A stretch of DNA of 49,808 bases from SIG440 sp045580025 (GTDB lineage: Bacteria; Bacillota; Clostridia; Monoglobales; Monoglobaceae), in contig JAZNNB010000023.1 in the NCBI GenBank assembly GCA_045580025.1, forward strand, positions 1 to 49,808, written 5' to 3'. Numbering within the stretch: the stretch's first letter is position 1; every line of letters begins with the position of its first letter. The notes under the pieces were generated by a model, which did no database searches, was not told the origin of the DNA, and was given only the letters and a program-made list of their open reading frames with translations. The translations under genes and the position numbers were made by a program. Positions 1 to 8,888 of the stretch are shown piece by piece.

Positions 1-150
1 TTTTACAACCTTGAAGTTGACGTCTGCCTCAAGGAGTGCAAGTTTAACCTCACGCATTGCTTCTTTTAGGTCAGCGGGCGAAACCTTGCCCTTGCCCCTG
101 AGCTTTTTGAAGGTGCTTTGCAGTTTGTCTGACAAGCTTTCAAATGCCAT
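1..150 (-). CDS. ffh: Signal recognition particle GTPase Ffh (5' end only)
   Basis: The first 50 codons of Ffh, cut by the left window edge. Ffh binds SRP RNA and signal sequences and delivers ribosomes to the membrane. The visible part starts MAFESLSDKL and continues into the KAMREVKLALLEADVNF-type helical N domain (here KEAMREVKLALLEADVNF), which is characteristic of Ffh. The ATG at 150 has an AAAGGGGTG ribosome site. It lies 30 bases downstream of ylxM, the usual clostridial and Bacillus arrangement. The GTPase and M domains are outside the window. Confidence 0.95.
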   Translation of the reverse strand, partial: MAFESLSDKLQSTFKKLRGKGKVSPADLKEAMREVKLALLEADVNFKVVK

Positions 151-180
151 ATGCACACCCCTTTCAGGAATTTTTCAAAA

Positions 181-552
181 TCAAATTTCTATTTCATTTA
201 TCCCCGCCACAATGGTAAGAATATCGTTTATCTGATGCTTTATGCCATCTGGCAACAGCTTTGAATCAGGCGATTTTTCAATTTTCGAAATAATAGCGTC
301 AATCTCACTAAGGCTTGACTTGATACCAAGGAACCTTTTCGCAAGACCAAGCTTTTCTTCCACATCATAAAGAGTGCTTTCTGCACGCTTTAAGTTGTCC
401 CTGACGCCCTGACGACTTATACCAAGCTCAGTGCCTATTTCAGATAGTGACAAGTCTTCATTATAATAAAGTTCTGCCGTGTCCGCCTGACGCTCGGTAA
501 GCATATTTTTGTAAAAACTCAGAAGAAGAGAAATTTCCACGTTTTTTTCCAT
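181..552 (-). CDS. ylxM: YlxM/p13-like sigma-4-type HTH protein
   Basis: About 123 residues, the normal size for the YlxM (UPF0122) family, which is encoded next to ffh and is thought to act with the SRP pathway. It starts MEKNVEISLLLSFYKNML, followed by a sigma-region-4-like helix-turn-helix (LSEIGTELGISRQGVRDN) around residues 38-60. A TTG at 576 is in frame, but the ATG at 552 is preferred because AAAGGAG sits about 10 bases before it. Its own promoter overlaps the end of lgt, so ylxM-ffh can be transcribed separately. DNA binding is inferred from the fold only. Confidence 0.92.
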   Translation of the reverse strand: MEKNVEISLLLSFYKNMLTERQADTAELYYNEDLSLSEIGTELGISRQGVRDNLKRAESTLYDVEEKLGLAKRFLGIKSSLSEIDAIISKIEKSPDSKLLPDGIKHQINDILTIVAGINEIEI

Positions 553-577
553 TTCTGGTTTCTCTCCTTTCCGCAAT

Positions 578-597
578 GTAAAGTGTTTTTGCTTTAC
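578..597 (-). repeat. Small inverted repeat in the ylxM leader
   Basis: GTAAAG and CTTTAC arms separated by 8 bases lie between the ylxM promoter and its ribosome site. It could be a leader hairpin or a weak binding site; nothing else supports a role. Confidence 0.3.
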
Positions 598-606
598 AAC
601 CTAATC

Positions 607-635
607 ATTGTACATTATTATTCTCTGGTTGTCAA
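607..635 (-). promoter_or_regulatory. Sigma-A promoter for ylxM-ffh
   Basis: On the minus strand TTGACA (630-635), a 17-base spacer and TACAAT (607-612). The -35 box lies inside the last codons of lgt (stop at 618), so this is an internal promoter separating SRP genes from the upstream operon. Confidence 0.7.
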
Positions 636-1421
636 GTGTTTTTTATAATTTTTTATTATCAAAACCAAACCTGCCAAAGCGAGCACCGCAGACAAAATCT
701 GAGACACCCTGAAAGGGCCCACATAAAGAGAATCTGCACGCAAGCCTTCAATGAAAATTCGTCCTATGCCATACCATACCATATAACAGCAGGCAAGCTC
801 TCCCTCGAATACCTTTTTTCTTTTAAGCAACAGCAAGACCACCACTCCTGCCACATTCCAGAGGGACTCATACAAAAAGGTAGGGTGAACGGACTCCGCT
901 ATGGTGCGCATACCCCTGACAATAGTCATTGCCCACGGCAGATTGCACTCCGTTCCAAAGGCTTCACCGTTCACAAAGTTCCCCCAGCGTCCCACAGCCT
1001 GCCCGATAAGAAGTGAAACTGCAAGAACATCAAGAACTTTGCCTGTATTGATTTCTTTCACTTTGCAATAAATAAGTACAACCAGTGCCGCACCAATCAC
1101 AGCACCATAAATCGCTATTCCACCGCCACGGATATTCAGGATTTCGGAAAGATTGTTTTTGTAATAATCCCAACTGAAAATCACATAATAAATCCTTGCG
1201 AATATAACCGCTGTGGGAAGCCCAATTAAAAACATATTGAAAAAATCGTTGTCTGAAATCCCTGTCTTTTTTGCTTCTCTTGACGCATACACAAAGGCAA
1301 GTACAAGTCCAAGTGCAATAATCAATCCATATGCATAGACAGGTACACCAAAAACAGAAAAGGCGGCTCTGTTTATACTAAATTCAAACCCCAGCCCTGG
1401 GAAAGAAATATTGTTTATCAT
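618..1421 (-). CDS. lgt: Prolipoprotein diacylglyceryl transferase
   Basis: Lgt transfers diacylglycerol from phosphatidylglycerol to the lipobox cysteine of prelipoproteins in the cytoplasmic membrane. The 267-residue product has about seven hydrophobic segments. It carries the Lgt signature GRWGNFVNGEAFG (about residues 144-156) with the essential Arg/Asn region, and HPTFLYES further on. The ATG at 1421 follows GGAGGAAATCTAAA. It starts one base after the stop of the M16 peptidase gene, so it is translationally close to it. Substrates in this window include the ZnuA-like and PepSY lipoproteins. Confidence 0.97.
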   Translation of the reverse strand: MINNISFPGLGFEFSINRAAFSVFGVPVYAYGLIIALGLVLAFVYASREAKKTGISDNDFFNMFLIGLPTAVIFARIYYVIFSWDYYKNNLSEILNIRGGGIAIYGAVIGAALVVLIYCKVKEINTGKVLDVLAVSLLIGQAVGRWGNFVNGEAFGTECNLPWAMTIVRGMRTIAESVHPTFLYESLWNVAGVVVLLLLKRKKVFEGELACCYMVWYGIGRIFIEGLRADSLYVGPFRVSQILSAVLALAGLVLIIKNYKKHLTTRE

Positions 1422-1422
1422 T

Positions 1423-2712
1423 TTAGATTTCCTCCAAAGGCTCTATAATTGAAAGAGTGCAAGATTCTTCATCAAAATGCTCATTCAGTCTTTCTTTGAG
1501 TTCGGAGAGCGTCACCTTTTCAACAAGCTCGCTGTAAACAAGTGGATTTATGTTACTCATAAAGGAACGTATAAAATCATTACCCAGTCTTTCCACGCTG
1601 TTGAAACGTCTTAAGTTTCTGCCTATCAGCACCCTTTTCGCTGCATCAACTGACGTCTTATCAAAATCTTTTTCTTTCATTTCTTTGAGGTATTCAAGAG
1701 CTCTCTTATATACTGCTTCAGGTTCAGAACTTTCACCACTTATACTTGAAAAGCCATAGCTCCGTTCAAGCTCGCTGTCCTTTCCAAAGCTTCCGTCAAT
1801 CAATCCTTCGTCATAAAGCTCGGTGAAAAACGAACTACTTTTCCCAAAAAGGGCTTCCATAAGAATGTCTGTCTTTATCTGTTTCATAATAAGCTTTTCG
1901 CCGTCAACGCCCTCTTCTTTTTCCTTAAATCCCATAAGGAATAGTGGCTTTGAAACACTAAGCTTTTGTCTGACGATTTTTTTAGCCACACCAAACGGTT
2001 CATCGCAGATACTTTTTTCAATTCTGCCACGGTCTTTGTCTTTTTTTACGTGCTTGTCAATGTAGCTGACTGCCTTTTCGGCATCAATGTCACCCACCAT
2101 AACGAGCATCATATTTGACGGGTTATAATACGCCTCGCAACACTTATAAAGAAGTTCTGGGGTTATATGGCTTATGCTTTCAACAGTACCTGCAATATCT
2201 GTCTTTACGGGATTTGCGTAATACATTCCCTGAAGCATATTGAAAAACAGCCTCCAGTCAGGGTCATCATCATACATCTTGATTTCCTGACCGATTATGC
2301 CTTGTTCTTTTGCCACATTTTCATCTGTGAAATAAGGATTGTTCACAAACTCAAGAAGTATATCAAGATTTTCATAAAAACTGTCGGTACACGAGAAAAG
2401 ATATGCCGTCATATCAAAGCTGGTGAAAGCGTTGCCGCTTGCTCCAGTGAGTGCAAATTTATCAAAGGCATTCTTTCCGTCTTCCTCCTCAAACAGCTTG
2501 TGTTCAAGAAAATGCGCAATACCATCAGGGAGCAAAATTTCCTCTCCGTCAAACTTTAGTACACGGTCGATTGACCCATATTCTGTGCCATAAATAGCAT
2601 AATATTTTGAAAAGCCTTTTTTCGGAACAAGATACACCCGAAGTCCGCTTTCGTGAACGCCGAAAAGTACGCTTTCATTTAAGAATTTGTTTTCAGTTTT
2701 TTCAAATCTCAT
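1423..2712 (-). CDS. M16 zinc peptidase, active subunit (YmfH-like)
   Basis: A 429-residue pitrilysin/processing-peptidase family protein. It has the inverted zinc motif HFLEH (about residues 67-71) with the downstream acidic Glu region (EFVNNPYFTDENV...E), so it should be catalytic. It overlaps the end of the next M16 gene upstream by 11 bases, and AAAGGAG precedes the ATG at 2712. In this family an active HXXEH subunit commonly pairs with an inactive partner, here the product of 2702-3985. In Bacillus the equivalent pair is YmfH/YmfF. The substrate is unknown; processing of small peptides is an inference. Confidence 0.93.
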   Translation of the reverse strand: MRFEKTENKFLNESVLFGVHESGLRVYLVPKKGFSKYYAIYGTEYGSIDRVLKFDGEEILLPDGIAHFLEHKLFEEEDGKNAFDKFALTGASGNAFTSFDMTAYLFSCTDSFYENLDILLEFVNNPYFTDENVAKEQGIIGQEIKMYDDDPDWRLFFNMLQGMYYANPVKTDIAGTVESISHITPELLYKCCEAYYNPSNMMLVMVGDIDAEKAVSYIDKHVKKDKDRGRIEKSICDEPFGVAKKIVRQKLSVSKPLFLMGFKEKEEGVDGEKLIMKQIKTDILMEALFGKSSSFFTELYDEGLIDGSFGKDSELERSYGFSSISGESSEPEAVYKRALEYLKEMKEKDFDKTSVDAAKRVLIGRNLRRFNSVERLGNDFIRSFMSNINPLVYSELVEKVTLSELKERLNEHFDEESCTLSIIEPLEEI

Positions 2713-3985
2713 CGCCGCTCACTCCTTTCAGAAAATAAACTGTATCAAGCTGCATTTTGTTTGCTACAGCAACTATTTCCTCACGGCTCACCTTGTTAAT
2801 TTTTTCCAAGAATTCATCAGGTGACTCCTCAACCGACATCATAGCCCGTGTCATATAAAAATCCTCTGTAGCAACAAGGCTATCTTTTATGCTGCCGATT
2901 TGAGTTTTTAAATATTTTTTTGCTGATACTATTTCATCATCCGAAAAATCCCCATTTTTCATTCCGTCAAGCTGGAGAAAAATTTCATCATATGCATCCT
3001 GGAATTTCTCCGATTCTATTCCTGCACTGATTTTCATAAAGCTTTTCTGCCTGCTATATGCCGAAAAAACATAATACGCAAGGCTAAGCTTTTCACGGAC
3101 ATTGTTGAATAGTTTTGAAAATGGGCTCCCTCCATATATGCATGAAAAGACCGCAACCGCATAACATTCATCTGACACAGGCTCAATTCCGCAGTTAAAA
3201 CCCATACAAAGTTTGCTTTGCGAGGCTGTTATTTCTTCGGTAATCTCTTTTACCTTTATGTTTTCTTCAAAAGCCGCAAGCTTTGTGGCTGTACGTTTGG
3301 GGTTTCTTGGCAAAAGTGCTTCCCCAAAGGTATTTTCAATTTCTGTTTTCACTGCTATTTTGTCAAAAGAGCCGCTGGCAAAAATGTTCACATCAGCAGT
3401 TTCGATGATTTCCTTATAAAAATCATAAAGATTTTTTTCATCAATCAAATCAAGGTCTTCAACATAACCATACGAGAAATTCCCGTAGGGGTCACCCTCA
3501 AACATTATTTCATTGCATCTCACCTGAGCATATTCCTTCTTGTCGTTGATAAGACCTTTTATAAAATTTCTTGCATTTTCCTTTTCCTGTTCAACATAGG
3601 TTTTGTCAAATGCATCATCTATTGTGATGGGACAAAGAACAAATTCATAAAGAAGTTCTGCAATATCTTTTATTATGCTTTCTGTGATAAATTTGTCGCT
3701 TACGAACTGAGCCGATGCACGGATAAGCAGTTCGTCGCCCGCTTTCAAAATATCCGCACCGATTGAAGCACCATAAAGTTCCTCAGCACGTCTTGAAAGC
3801 TGTGCCATTGTGGGATATTTCATGCTGCCACGCTTTAAAACGCGTGGGATAAGTGCCGCACGTGTTACATTCTCCCGTGACAATGGAATACAAAAATACA
3901 CACTCAAAACATTGGTTTTGAATTTGTCGGTTTCAATAAACCTTAGGCTTACACCTTTTGAAATTTCATATATATCTGTTCTCAA
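2702..3985 (-). CDS. M16 peptidase homologue without zinc motif (YmfF-like)
   Basis: About 427 residues with the M16 fold. In the position of the HXXEH motif it has RVLKRGSMKYPTMAQLSRRAEELYGA, with no His-X-X-Glu-His. It is therefore predicted to be the non-catalytic partner of the neighbouring YmfH-like subunit, together forming a two-part chamber. The likely start is TTG at 3985, eight bases after GGAG. An in-frame GTG at 3994 overlaps that ribosome site and is less likely. It follows the zinc permease gene by only 21 bases, so it is probably co-transcribed with the metal importer. Confidence 0.9.
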   Translation of the reverse strand: MRTDIYEISKGVSLRFIETDKFKTNVLSVYFCIPLSRENVTRAALIPRVLKRGSMKYPTMAQLSRRAEELYGASIGADILKAGDELLIRASAQFVSDKFITESIIKDIAELLYEFVLCPITIDDAFDKTYVEQEKENARNFIKGLINDKKEYAQVRCNEIMFEGDPYGNFSYGYVEDLDLIDEKNLYDFYKEIIETADVNIFASGSFDKIAVKTEIENTFGEALLPRNPKRTATKLAAFEENIKVKEITEEITASQSKLCMGFNCGIEPVSDECYAVAVFSCIYGGSPFSKLFNNVREKLSLAYYVFSAYSRQKSFMKISAGIESEKFQDAYDEIFLQLDGMKNGDFSDDEIVSAKKYLKTQIGSIKDSLVATEDFYMTRAMMSVEESPDEFLEKINKVSREEIVAVANKMQLDTVYFLKGVSGDEI

Positions 3986-4006
3986 CTGTATCACTCCTTC
4001 ACACTA

Positions 4007-4852
4007 TTATCGTTTTAAAGCCTTACCAACTGCAAAAAGCAACAGAAAGGCAATTATATTGACCGCTACCACCGAAGGTCCAACAGGAACCGACAGAACA
4101 ACTGCCCCCAAAATTCCGATTGCAGCACAGACGCATCCCAAAACCGCAGAGCCAATCACCACACCCCTAAAGCTCCTGAAAACCCGCATAGCTGAAAGCG
4201 CGGGAAATACCACCAAAGCCGAAATAAGCAGCGAGCCCACCAGATTCATTGCCAGAACAATAATCACAGCAGTGACTATCGCTACAACCGTATTGTATGC
4301 ACTAGTATGTATTCCCATACTGCGAGCAAAGTTTTCGTCAAATGTAATAAGGAAAATTTTGCCATATAAAACGACAAAAAGTGCCATCACTACAAGAGCC
4401 AGAGCCACACAGAGATAAACATCAAAAGTTGACAAAGTTAGTATTGAGGTTGCTCCAAAAAGTGTTCCGCATACATCCCCCGCCACATTTTTGGATGTGG
4501 GAAATATATTGAGCAAAAGGTAACCAACGGCAAGTGCCCCTACCGAAACCATAGCAAGAGAAGCGTCGCCCTTTATCTTTCGGTTCCGTCCGGCTTTAAG
4601 AAGCAAAACTGCAAGAACAGCCGTCACGGGAAGCACGACATAAAGAGGATTTGATACACCTAAAACCGTTGCCACAGCTAAAGCCCCAAATGCAGTGTGA
4701 GAAAGTCCGTCACCGATGAACGAAAACCGTTTAAGCACCAGTATAACACCAAAAAGTGCTGAACAGAGTGCGATAAGAATTCCCACAAGAAATGCATACT
4801 GGACAAAATCGAACTCAAAATAATAAGAAATCATTCTCCACATTTCGTTCAT
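4007..4852 (-). CDS. znuB: Zinc/manganese ABC transporter permease (ZnuB/AdcB type)
   Basis: Integral membrane subunit of a family 9/ABC-3 metal importer, about 281 residues with eight or so hydrophobic helices. The segment FSFIGDGLSHTAFGALAVA is typical of the ABC-3 permease family. The ATG at 4852 overlaps the ATPase stop codon in a four-base ATGA and is preceded by GGGAGGTG; a GTG at 4870 lacks a ribosome site. It forms one unit with the ATPase and binding lipoprotein upstream. The metal (zinc versus manganese) is inferred mainly from the His-rich binding protein. Confidence 0.92.
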   Translation of the reverse strand: MNEMWRMISYYFEFDFVQYAFLVGILIALCSALFGVILVLKRFSFIGDGLSHTAFGALAVATVLGVSNPLYVVLPVTAVLAVLLLKAGRNRKIKGDASLAMVSVGALAVGYLLLNIFPTSKNVAGDVCGTLFGATSILTLSTFDVYLCVALALVVMALFVVLYGKIFLITFDENFARSMGIHTSAYNTVVAIVTAVIIVLAMNLVGSLLISALVVFPALSAMRVFRSFRGVVIGSAVLGCVCAAIGILGAVVLSVPVGPSVVAVNIIAFLLLFAVGKALKR

Positions 4853-5559
4853 TCCCTGCACCTCCCGCACTTGTCAGAATTTAAAAATCTGATGCCTACC
4901 TTGCTGCAGGAATATTCCTCTGCTGTGCCGAAAAACATTTCGCCGTCACCGAGGTGCAATATATGTTTTGAATGTCTAACAGCCGCCTTTATGTCGTGGG
5001 AAACCATAACAACCGTTATGTCTTCCTGCCTATTCAGGTCCATAACAAGATGATACATCTCGTTTGTAGCCACAGGGTCAAGCCCTGCCGCTGGTTCATC
5101 AAGAAGCAATAGTTTTTTTGCAGCACAAAGCGCTCTCGCTAGAAGAACTCTTTGCTGCTGTCCGCCTGAAAGCTCACGATAGCACTCACTTTTCAAATTT
5201 TCAATACCAAGTTTTTTCATATTCTCTGCGGCAACAGCCTTTTGTTTCTTTCCGAAAAACAAAGATTTCCCGCATCCCGAAAGAACTATTTCCCAAACAG
5301 TTGCAGGGAAATCACGTTGAAGCTCGGTTTGTTGAGGAAGATATCCTATGCTGTTTTTTGAAATTTTGCTGTTTCTTTCAATCTCACCTTTTATAGGCGC
5401 TTCAAGTCCCAAAAGAGTTTTTACAAGCGTACTTTTTCCTGCTCCGTTTTCACCCACGATGCAAAGATAGTCGCCCTCCTCCACGGTGAATGATATGTCT
5501 TCTGCAATTACCTTTCCGCCATAGCCAAGGGATATCCCCCTGCACACAATATCAGGCAT
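4849..5559 (-). CDS. znuC: Zinc/manganese ABC transporter ATPase (ZnuC type)
   Basis: A 236-residue nucleotide-binding subunit. It has Walker A GENGAGKST (about residue 37), Q-loop around PQQTELQRDFPATV, signature LSGGQQQRVLLARAL, Walker B LLLLDEPAAGLD and the switch His in VSHD. The YLPQQ.. and VxEIVLSG pattern matches metal importers of the ZnuC/AdcC/MntB group. GGAGGTAGGAAAA precedes the ATG. It lies between the lipoprotein and permease genes of the same operon. Confidence 0.94.
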   Translation of the reverse strand: MPDIVCRGISLGYGGKVIAEDISFTVEEGDYLCIVGENGAGKSTLVKTLLGLEAPIKGEIERNSKISKNSIGYLPQQTELQRDFPATVWEIVLSGCGKSLFFGKKQKAVAAENMKKLGIENLKSECYRELSGGQQQRVLLARALCAAKKLLLLDEPAAGLDPVATNEMYHLVMDLNRQEDITVVMVSHDIKAAVRHSKHILHLGDGEMFFGTAEEYSCSKVGIRFLNSDKCGRCRE

Positions 5560-5575
5560 TTTTCCTACCTCCGTT

Positions 5576-6529
5576 TTATTTGAGCGCTTCTTTAAGTGAA
5601 GCTAAGTTCTTTGTCATTATTTCGATATAATCGTTTTTTTTCGCATCTTTTCCTGCTATTGACTGGCAGGAATTAAGGACAGCAGTTTTTATATTTTTTG
5701 ATCCCGATGTCTTTATTACCGCTTCTGCGATGCTCTCCGCAGGATTTTCAAGCACGAGCAGAGTTTCTTTCCCCAGCTCCTTTGTTTTCTCTGCAAGCTC
5801 TATCACCACATCAAAGCTTGCATCTGTGTCAGATGAGCACGAGGGAAATGCCGCATAATATTTTATGCCATAACTCTTTGCAAGATAAAGGAAGGGAAAT
5901 CTGTCCGCAAAAATAACCGTCTTATCCTCCGACTCATTCACCACTTTCTCATATTCATCACTAAGTGCACCAAGCCTTTGGATATAGGCTTCTGCGTTTT
6001 TCTGATACATTTCGCTGTTTTGCACGTCCAGTTCCTGAATTTTTGTCAAAAGCTCCGCCACCATTTCTTTTGCAAGCTTTGGCGACAGCCACAAATGTTC
6101 GTCATACGCCTCACCCAAATGCCCCTCGTGATAGTGTTCCTCAGAGTGTTTATGCGATTCTGCCATAAGCCAGTTCTCTTCGCCTGCCAGCTGAAACAAA
6201 TTCACCGCATTTATTTTGATATTTTCAAGAAGTTTTTTCGTCCATTCGTCCGAACTTCCGCCTACATAAATAAACAAACTGCACTTATGGATTTTCGCAA
6301 TGTCCGCAGCTGACGGCTGATAACTGTGCATATCTCCACCGCTTGAAAGCAATTCTATATCAAACTTCTGATTTTCTTCACCTAAAATTTCGCATATCCA
6401 GTCATATACCGCAAAAGAGGTGGTGACTATCCCTGTCTTATCCTTTGTGACTTCAACTGTACCGCACCCTGAAAGAAAGCTCAAAACAAGTATAACCAAC
6501 AAACTCAAAGAAATAATCCGTTTTGTCAT
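5576..6529 (-). CDS. znuA: Zinc-binding lipoprotein of the ABC importer (ZnuA/AdcA type)
   Basis: A 317-residue cluster A-1 solute-binding lipoprotein that captures zinc outside the membrane. The signal peptide ends in the lipobox LSGC (Cys22), a target of Lgt encoded nearby. A His-rich loop (HKHSEEHYHEGH, residues 126-137) is typical of zinc rather than manganese binders; His68 and His145 fit conserved metal ligands. The ATG at 6529 follows GGGAGGTG; an in-frame TTG at 6547 is rejected because it overlaps that site. The ATPase and permease genes follow. I saw no convincing Zur box in the 50 bases upstream. Confidence 0.93.
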   Translation of the reverse strand: MTKRIISLSLLVILVLSFLSGCGTVEVTKDKTGIVTTSFAVYDWICEILGEENQKFDIELLSSGGDMHSYQPSAADIAKIHKCSLFIYVGGSSDEWTKKLLENIKINAVNLFQLAGEENWLMAESHKHSEEHYHEGHLGEAYDEHLWLSPKLAKEMVAELLTKIQELDVQNSEMYQKNAEAYIQRLGALSDEYEKVVNESEDKTVIFADRFPFLYLAKSYGIKYYAAFPSCSSDTDASFDVVIELAEKTKELGKETLLVLENPAESIAEAVIKTSGSKNIKTAVLNSCQSIAGKDAKKNDYIEIMTKNLASLKEALK

Positions 6530-6583
6530 TTTCAAAACACCTCCCAAATTTTTTGTCTGTCATAAAATATTTTTTGCATAAAA

Positions 6584-6606
6584 GCCTGCCGCGAAACGCG
6601 GCAGGC
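6584..6606 (-). terminator. Terminator after malic enzyme gene
   Basis: A perfect 10-bp GC-rich stem (GCCTGCCGCG and its complement) with a three-base loop, followed on the minus strand by TTTTATG. It separates the azlCD-malic enzyme unit from the zinc operon. Confidence 0.85.
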
Positions 6607-6621
6607 TAAAGCCAGTACAAT

Positions 6622-7794
6622 TTAAATTCTTGCAACCCCGCTGTCTTTTGCCGCCTTTGCAACAGCTTCAGAAACGGTCTTCCCTACTCTTTCATCAAAC
6701 GCCTTTGGCAATATATAGTCCTTTGTTAGTTCGCTATCCGAAACAAGACCTGCTATTGCATAAGACGCCGCCACCTTCATTTCATCGTTTATATCTGATG
6801 CCCTAACATCAAGAGCACCCCTGAAAATCCCAGGAAATGCCAAAACATTGTTTATCTGATTTGGGAAATCCGAACGACCTGTTCCCACAATTTCAGCGCC
6901 TGCCGCAAGTGCCAAGTCGGGCATAATCTCAGGAACAGGGTTTGCCATAGGAAATACTATGCTCTTTTCAGCCATAGAAGAAACCATTTCACCAGACACG
7001 ATACCTGGTGCTGAAACGCCAATAAACACATCTGCCCCACGCATAGCATCAGCGAGAGTTCCTTTGATTTTTTCGTGATTGGTAACAAGACTCATTTCTT
7101 TATGAACATCACTGAGTCCGTCCATTCCCTCACAAATTATTCCAAATCGATCACACATAATGATATTCTCTGCTCCAAGCTTCAAAATATGCTTAGCAAT
7201 AGCAATTCCCGCTGAACCTGCGCCGTTTATTACTATTTTTATGTGCTTTATGTCCTTTTTAACCACCTTAAGTGCATTGAGGAGTGCAGCAGCTAAGACA
7301 ATGGCAGTTCCGTGCTGGTCATCGTGAAAAACCGGAATATCACAAATCTCTTTCAGCCTTCTTTCAATCTCAAAGCATCTTGGTGCTGCTATGTCTTCAA
7401 GATTTATTCCGCCAAAAGAGCCTGAAATGTTGTAAATCGTTCTCACAATTTCATCAATATCCTTGGTTCTTATGCAAAGGGGAAACGCATCAACATTAGC
7501 AAATTCTTTGAAAAGAACACATTTTCCCTCCATAACTGGCATTCCGGCCTCAGGTCCTATATCTCCAAGTCCCAAAACAGCCGAACCGTCTGTCACAACT
7601 GCTACAAGATTGTTTCGGCGTGTAAGCTCATATGACTTTTCAATATTATCACGGATAGCAAGACAAGGCTCTGCTACACCGGGCGTATACGCCGTTGACA
7701 AATCCTCGCTGCTTTTCACTGGTGTGCGTGAAACCACCTCAATCTTGCCGTTCCATTCATAATGCTTTTTAAGTGCCAGTTCTTTAATATCCAT
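6622..7794 (-). CDS. Malic enzyme (oxidative decarboxylation of malate)
   Basis: About 390 residues, the short bacterial malic enzyme form, converting malate plus NAD(P)+ to pyruvate and CO2. It shows the N-terminal STAYTPGVAEPC motif, the catalytic region DGSAVLGLGDIGPEAG and MEGK with the catalytic lysine. A Rossmann site INGAGSAGIAIAKHIL lies near residue 190, and CDRFG after the second strand has Asp, suggesting NAD preference (inference). The ATG at 7794 has AAAGGGAG upstream; TTG at 7812 is not supported. It starts 21 bases after azlD and shares its promoter. Confidence 0.95.
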   Translation of the reverse strand: MDIKELALKKHYEWNGKIEVVSRTPVKSSEDLSTAYTPGVAEPCLAIRDNIEKSYELTRRNNLVAVVTDGSAVLGLGDIGPEAGMPVMEGKCVLFKEFANVDAFPLCIRTKDIDEIVRTIYNISGSFGGINLEDIAAPRCFEIERRLKEICDIPVFHDDQHGTAIVLAAALLNALKVVKKDIKHIKIVINGAGSAGIAIAKHILKLGAENIIMCDRFGIICEGMDGLSDVHKEMSLVTNHEKIKGTLADAMRGADVFIGVSAPGIVSGEMVSSMAEKSIVFPMANPVPEIMPDLALAAGAEIVGTGRSDFPNQINNVLAFPGIFRGALDVRASDINDEMKVAASYAIAGLVSDSELTKDYILPKAFDERVGKTVSEAVAKAAKDSGVARI

Positions 7795-7815
7795 TTGGAT
7801 TCTCCCTTTCAATTT

Positions 7816-8118
7816 TTAAATCAGCCCCGCAAGGTATGCAGCCATAGATGCACATATCGCCACCACAATAAGTGAGCATCTGAAAAACGCAAGGACAAAT
7901 GCAACCAAAGTGCCTAAAGCTGCAGTAAAAACATTTCCCGTGGAATAAAAAATATATGGAAATGTCATTGCACCAAGGACCGAATACGGAACATAATACA
8001 AAAAACTTTTTATATATTTTGATTTTATCTTACTTCTCATCAAAGTAAAAGGTATCATTCTTATACCATATGTAACAAGTGCCATAACCAAAAGATAGGC
8101 AAAAAACTGTTTTGTCAT
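7816..8118 (-). CDS. azlD: AzlD-family branched-chain amino acid transport protein
   Basis: A 100-residue hydrophobic protein with about four membrane segments, the size of AzlD. The segment VTYGIRMIPFTLMR is typical of the family. AzlD works with AzlC in export of branched-chain amino acids or analogues. The ATG at 8118 follows GGGAGGGG, 19 bases after the azlC stop. The substrate is not proven by sequence. Confidence 0.9.
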   Translation of the reverse strand: MTKQFFAYLLVMALVTYGIRMIPFTLMRSKIKSKYIKSFLYYVPYSVLGAMTFPYIFYSTGNVFTAALGTLVAFVLAFFRCSLIVVAICASMAAYLAGLI

Positions 8119-8137
8119 AGCTTTTCCCCTCCCACTT

Positions 8138-8851
8138 TTAAGTCTCAAGATCTTTCGGAGCAACAAATGCCATAATCCCTGCTGCCAGCACTGCACAAAT
8201 TATCACAGAAAAACCCTGCGAAATCCCGTCAAACAGCGGAATAAAATAAAGAGCACAGCTGATTCCCGATGAAATTAAAACTGCCAGAAGTGTTCCTTTA
8301 TCGTCCCTTGAGGGCGGAACAATTATGGCAACAAACATACTGTAAATAGCAATTCCCAGTGCCGCACAAAGATTTACGGGCAAAATCTGTCCTGCATAGA
8401 CACCAAGAGTTGTCCCAAGGGCCCAACCAACGTATGGCAAGGTAATAAGACCATACATAAAACGTCTGCCTATCATCCCTCTTTCTGCAGCAGCTACCGC
8501 AAAAACTTCGTCCGTTATACCAAATGACGTAATCATACGATGGATTGTGGTAAAACTTTTATCCAGTTTTTGCGTAAGAGCAAGCCCCATAAGACAATAC
8601 CTTATATTGATAACAAGCTGAGTAAGAGCCATCTCCAGAAAAGCCCCCCCTGCTGCAATAATTGCAACCCCAGCAACCTGTCCTGCAGAAGTGAGATTGG
8701 TAAGTGAAATAAGAATTGCACCAAGCCCCCATATCCCTTGTCCCAATGCCGAAATCCCAAACCCAAAGGAAACTGACAAATATCCAAGAGCAATAGGAAG
8801 ACCTTTCAAAAGACCATATATATATGAATTTTGACTTTTAACATCCGTCAT
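8138..8851 (-). CDS. azlC: AzlC-family branched-chain amino acid permease
   Basis: About 237 residues with the AzlC hallmark near the start (KGLPIALGYLSVSFGFGI) and several membrane helices. It contains ITSFGITDEVFAVA, typical of the family. Two in-frame ATGs are possible: 8851, which has GGTG six bases upstream, and 8863, which has no ribosome site and would sit about 20 bases from the predicted transcript start. First gene of azlC-azlD-malic enzyme. A short inverted repeat just after the -10 box could be an operator. Confidence 0.92.
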   Translation of the reverse strand: MTDVKSQNSYIYGLLKGLPIALGYLSVSFGFGISALGQGIWGLGAILISLTNLTSAGQVAGVAIIAAGGAFLEMALTQLVINIRYCLMGLALTQKLDKSFTTIHRMITSFGITDEVFAVAAAERGMIGRRFMYGLITLPYVGWALGTTLGVYAGQILPVNLCAALGIAIYSMFVAIIVPPSRDDKGTLLAVLISSGISCALYFIPLFDGISQGFSVIICAVLAAGIMAFVAPKDLET

Positions 8852-8888
8852 TTTAAACACCATTCTTTATACACAAAAGTACCGTATA

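Noticed and set aside
4007..4418. Long plus-strand open frame opposite the zinc permease gene (3810-4418)
   Set aside because: It lies fully antisense to two well-supported genes, is Thr/Ala-biased as expected for a shadow, and has no ribosome site.
6530..6583. Zur-type operator before the zinc importer
   Set aside because: No dyad resembling the Bacillus Zur consensus could be seen in the 54-base gap, and no clear -10/-35 pair either.
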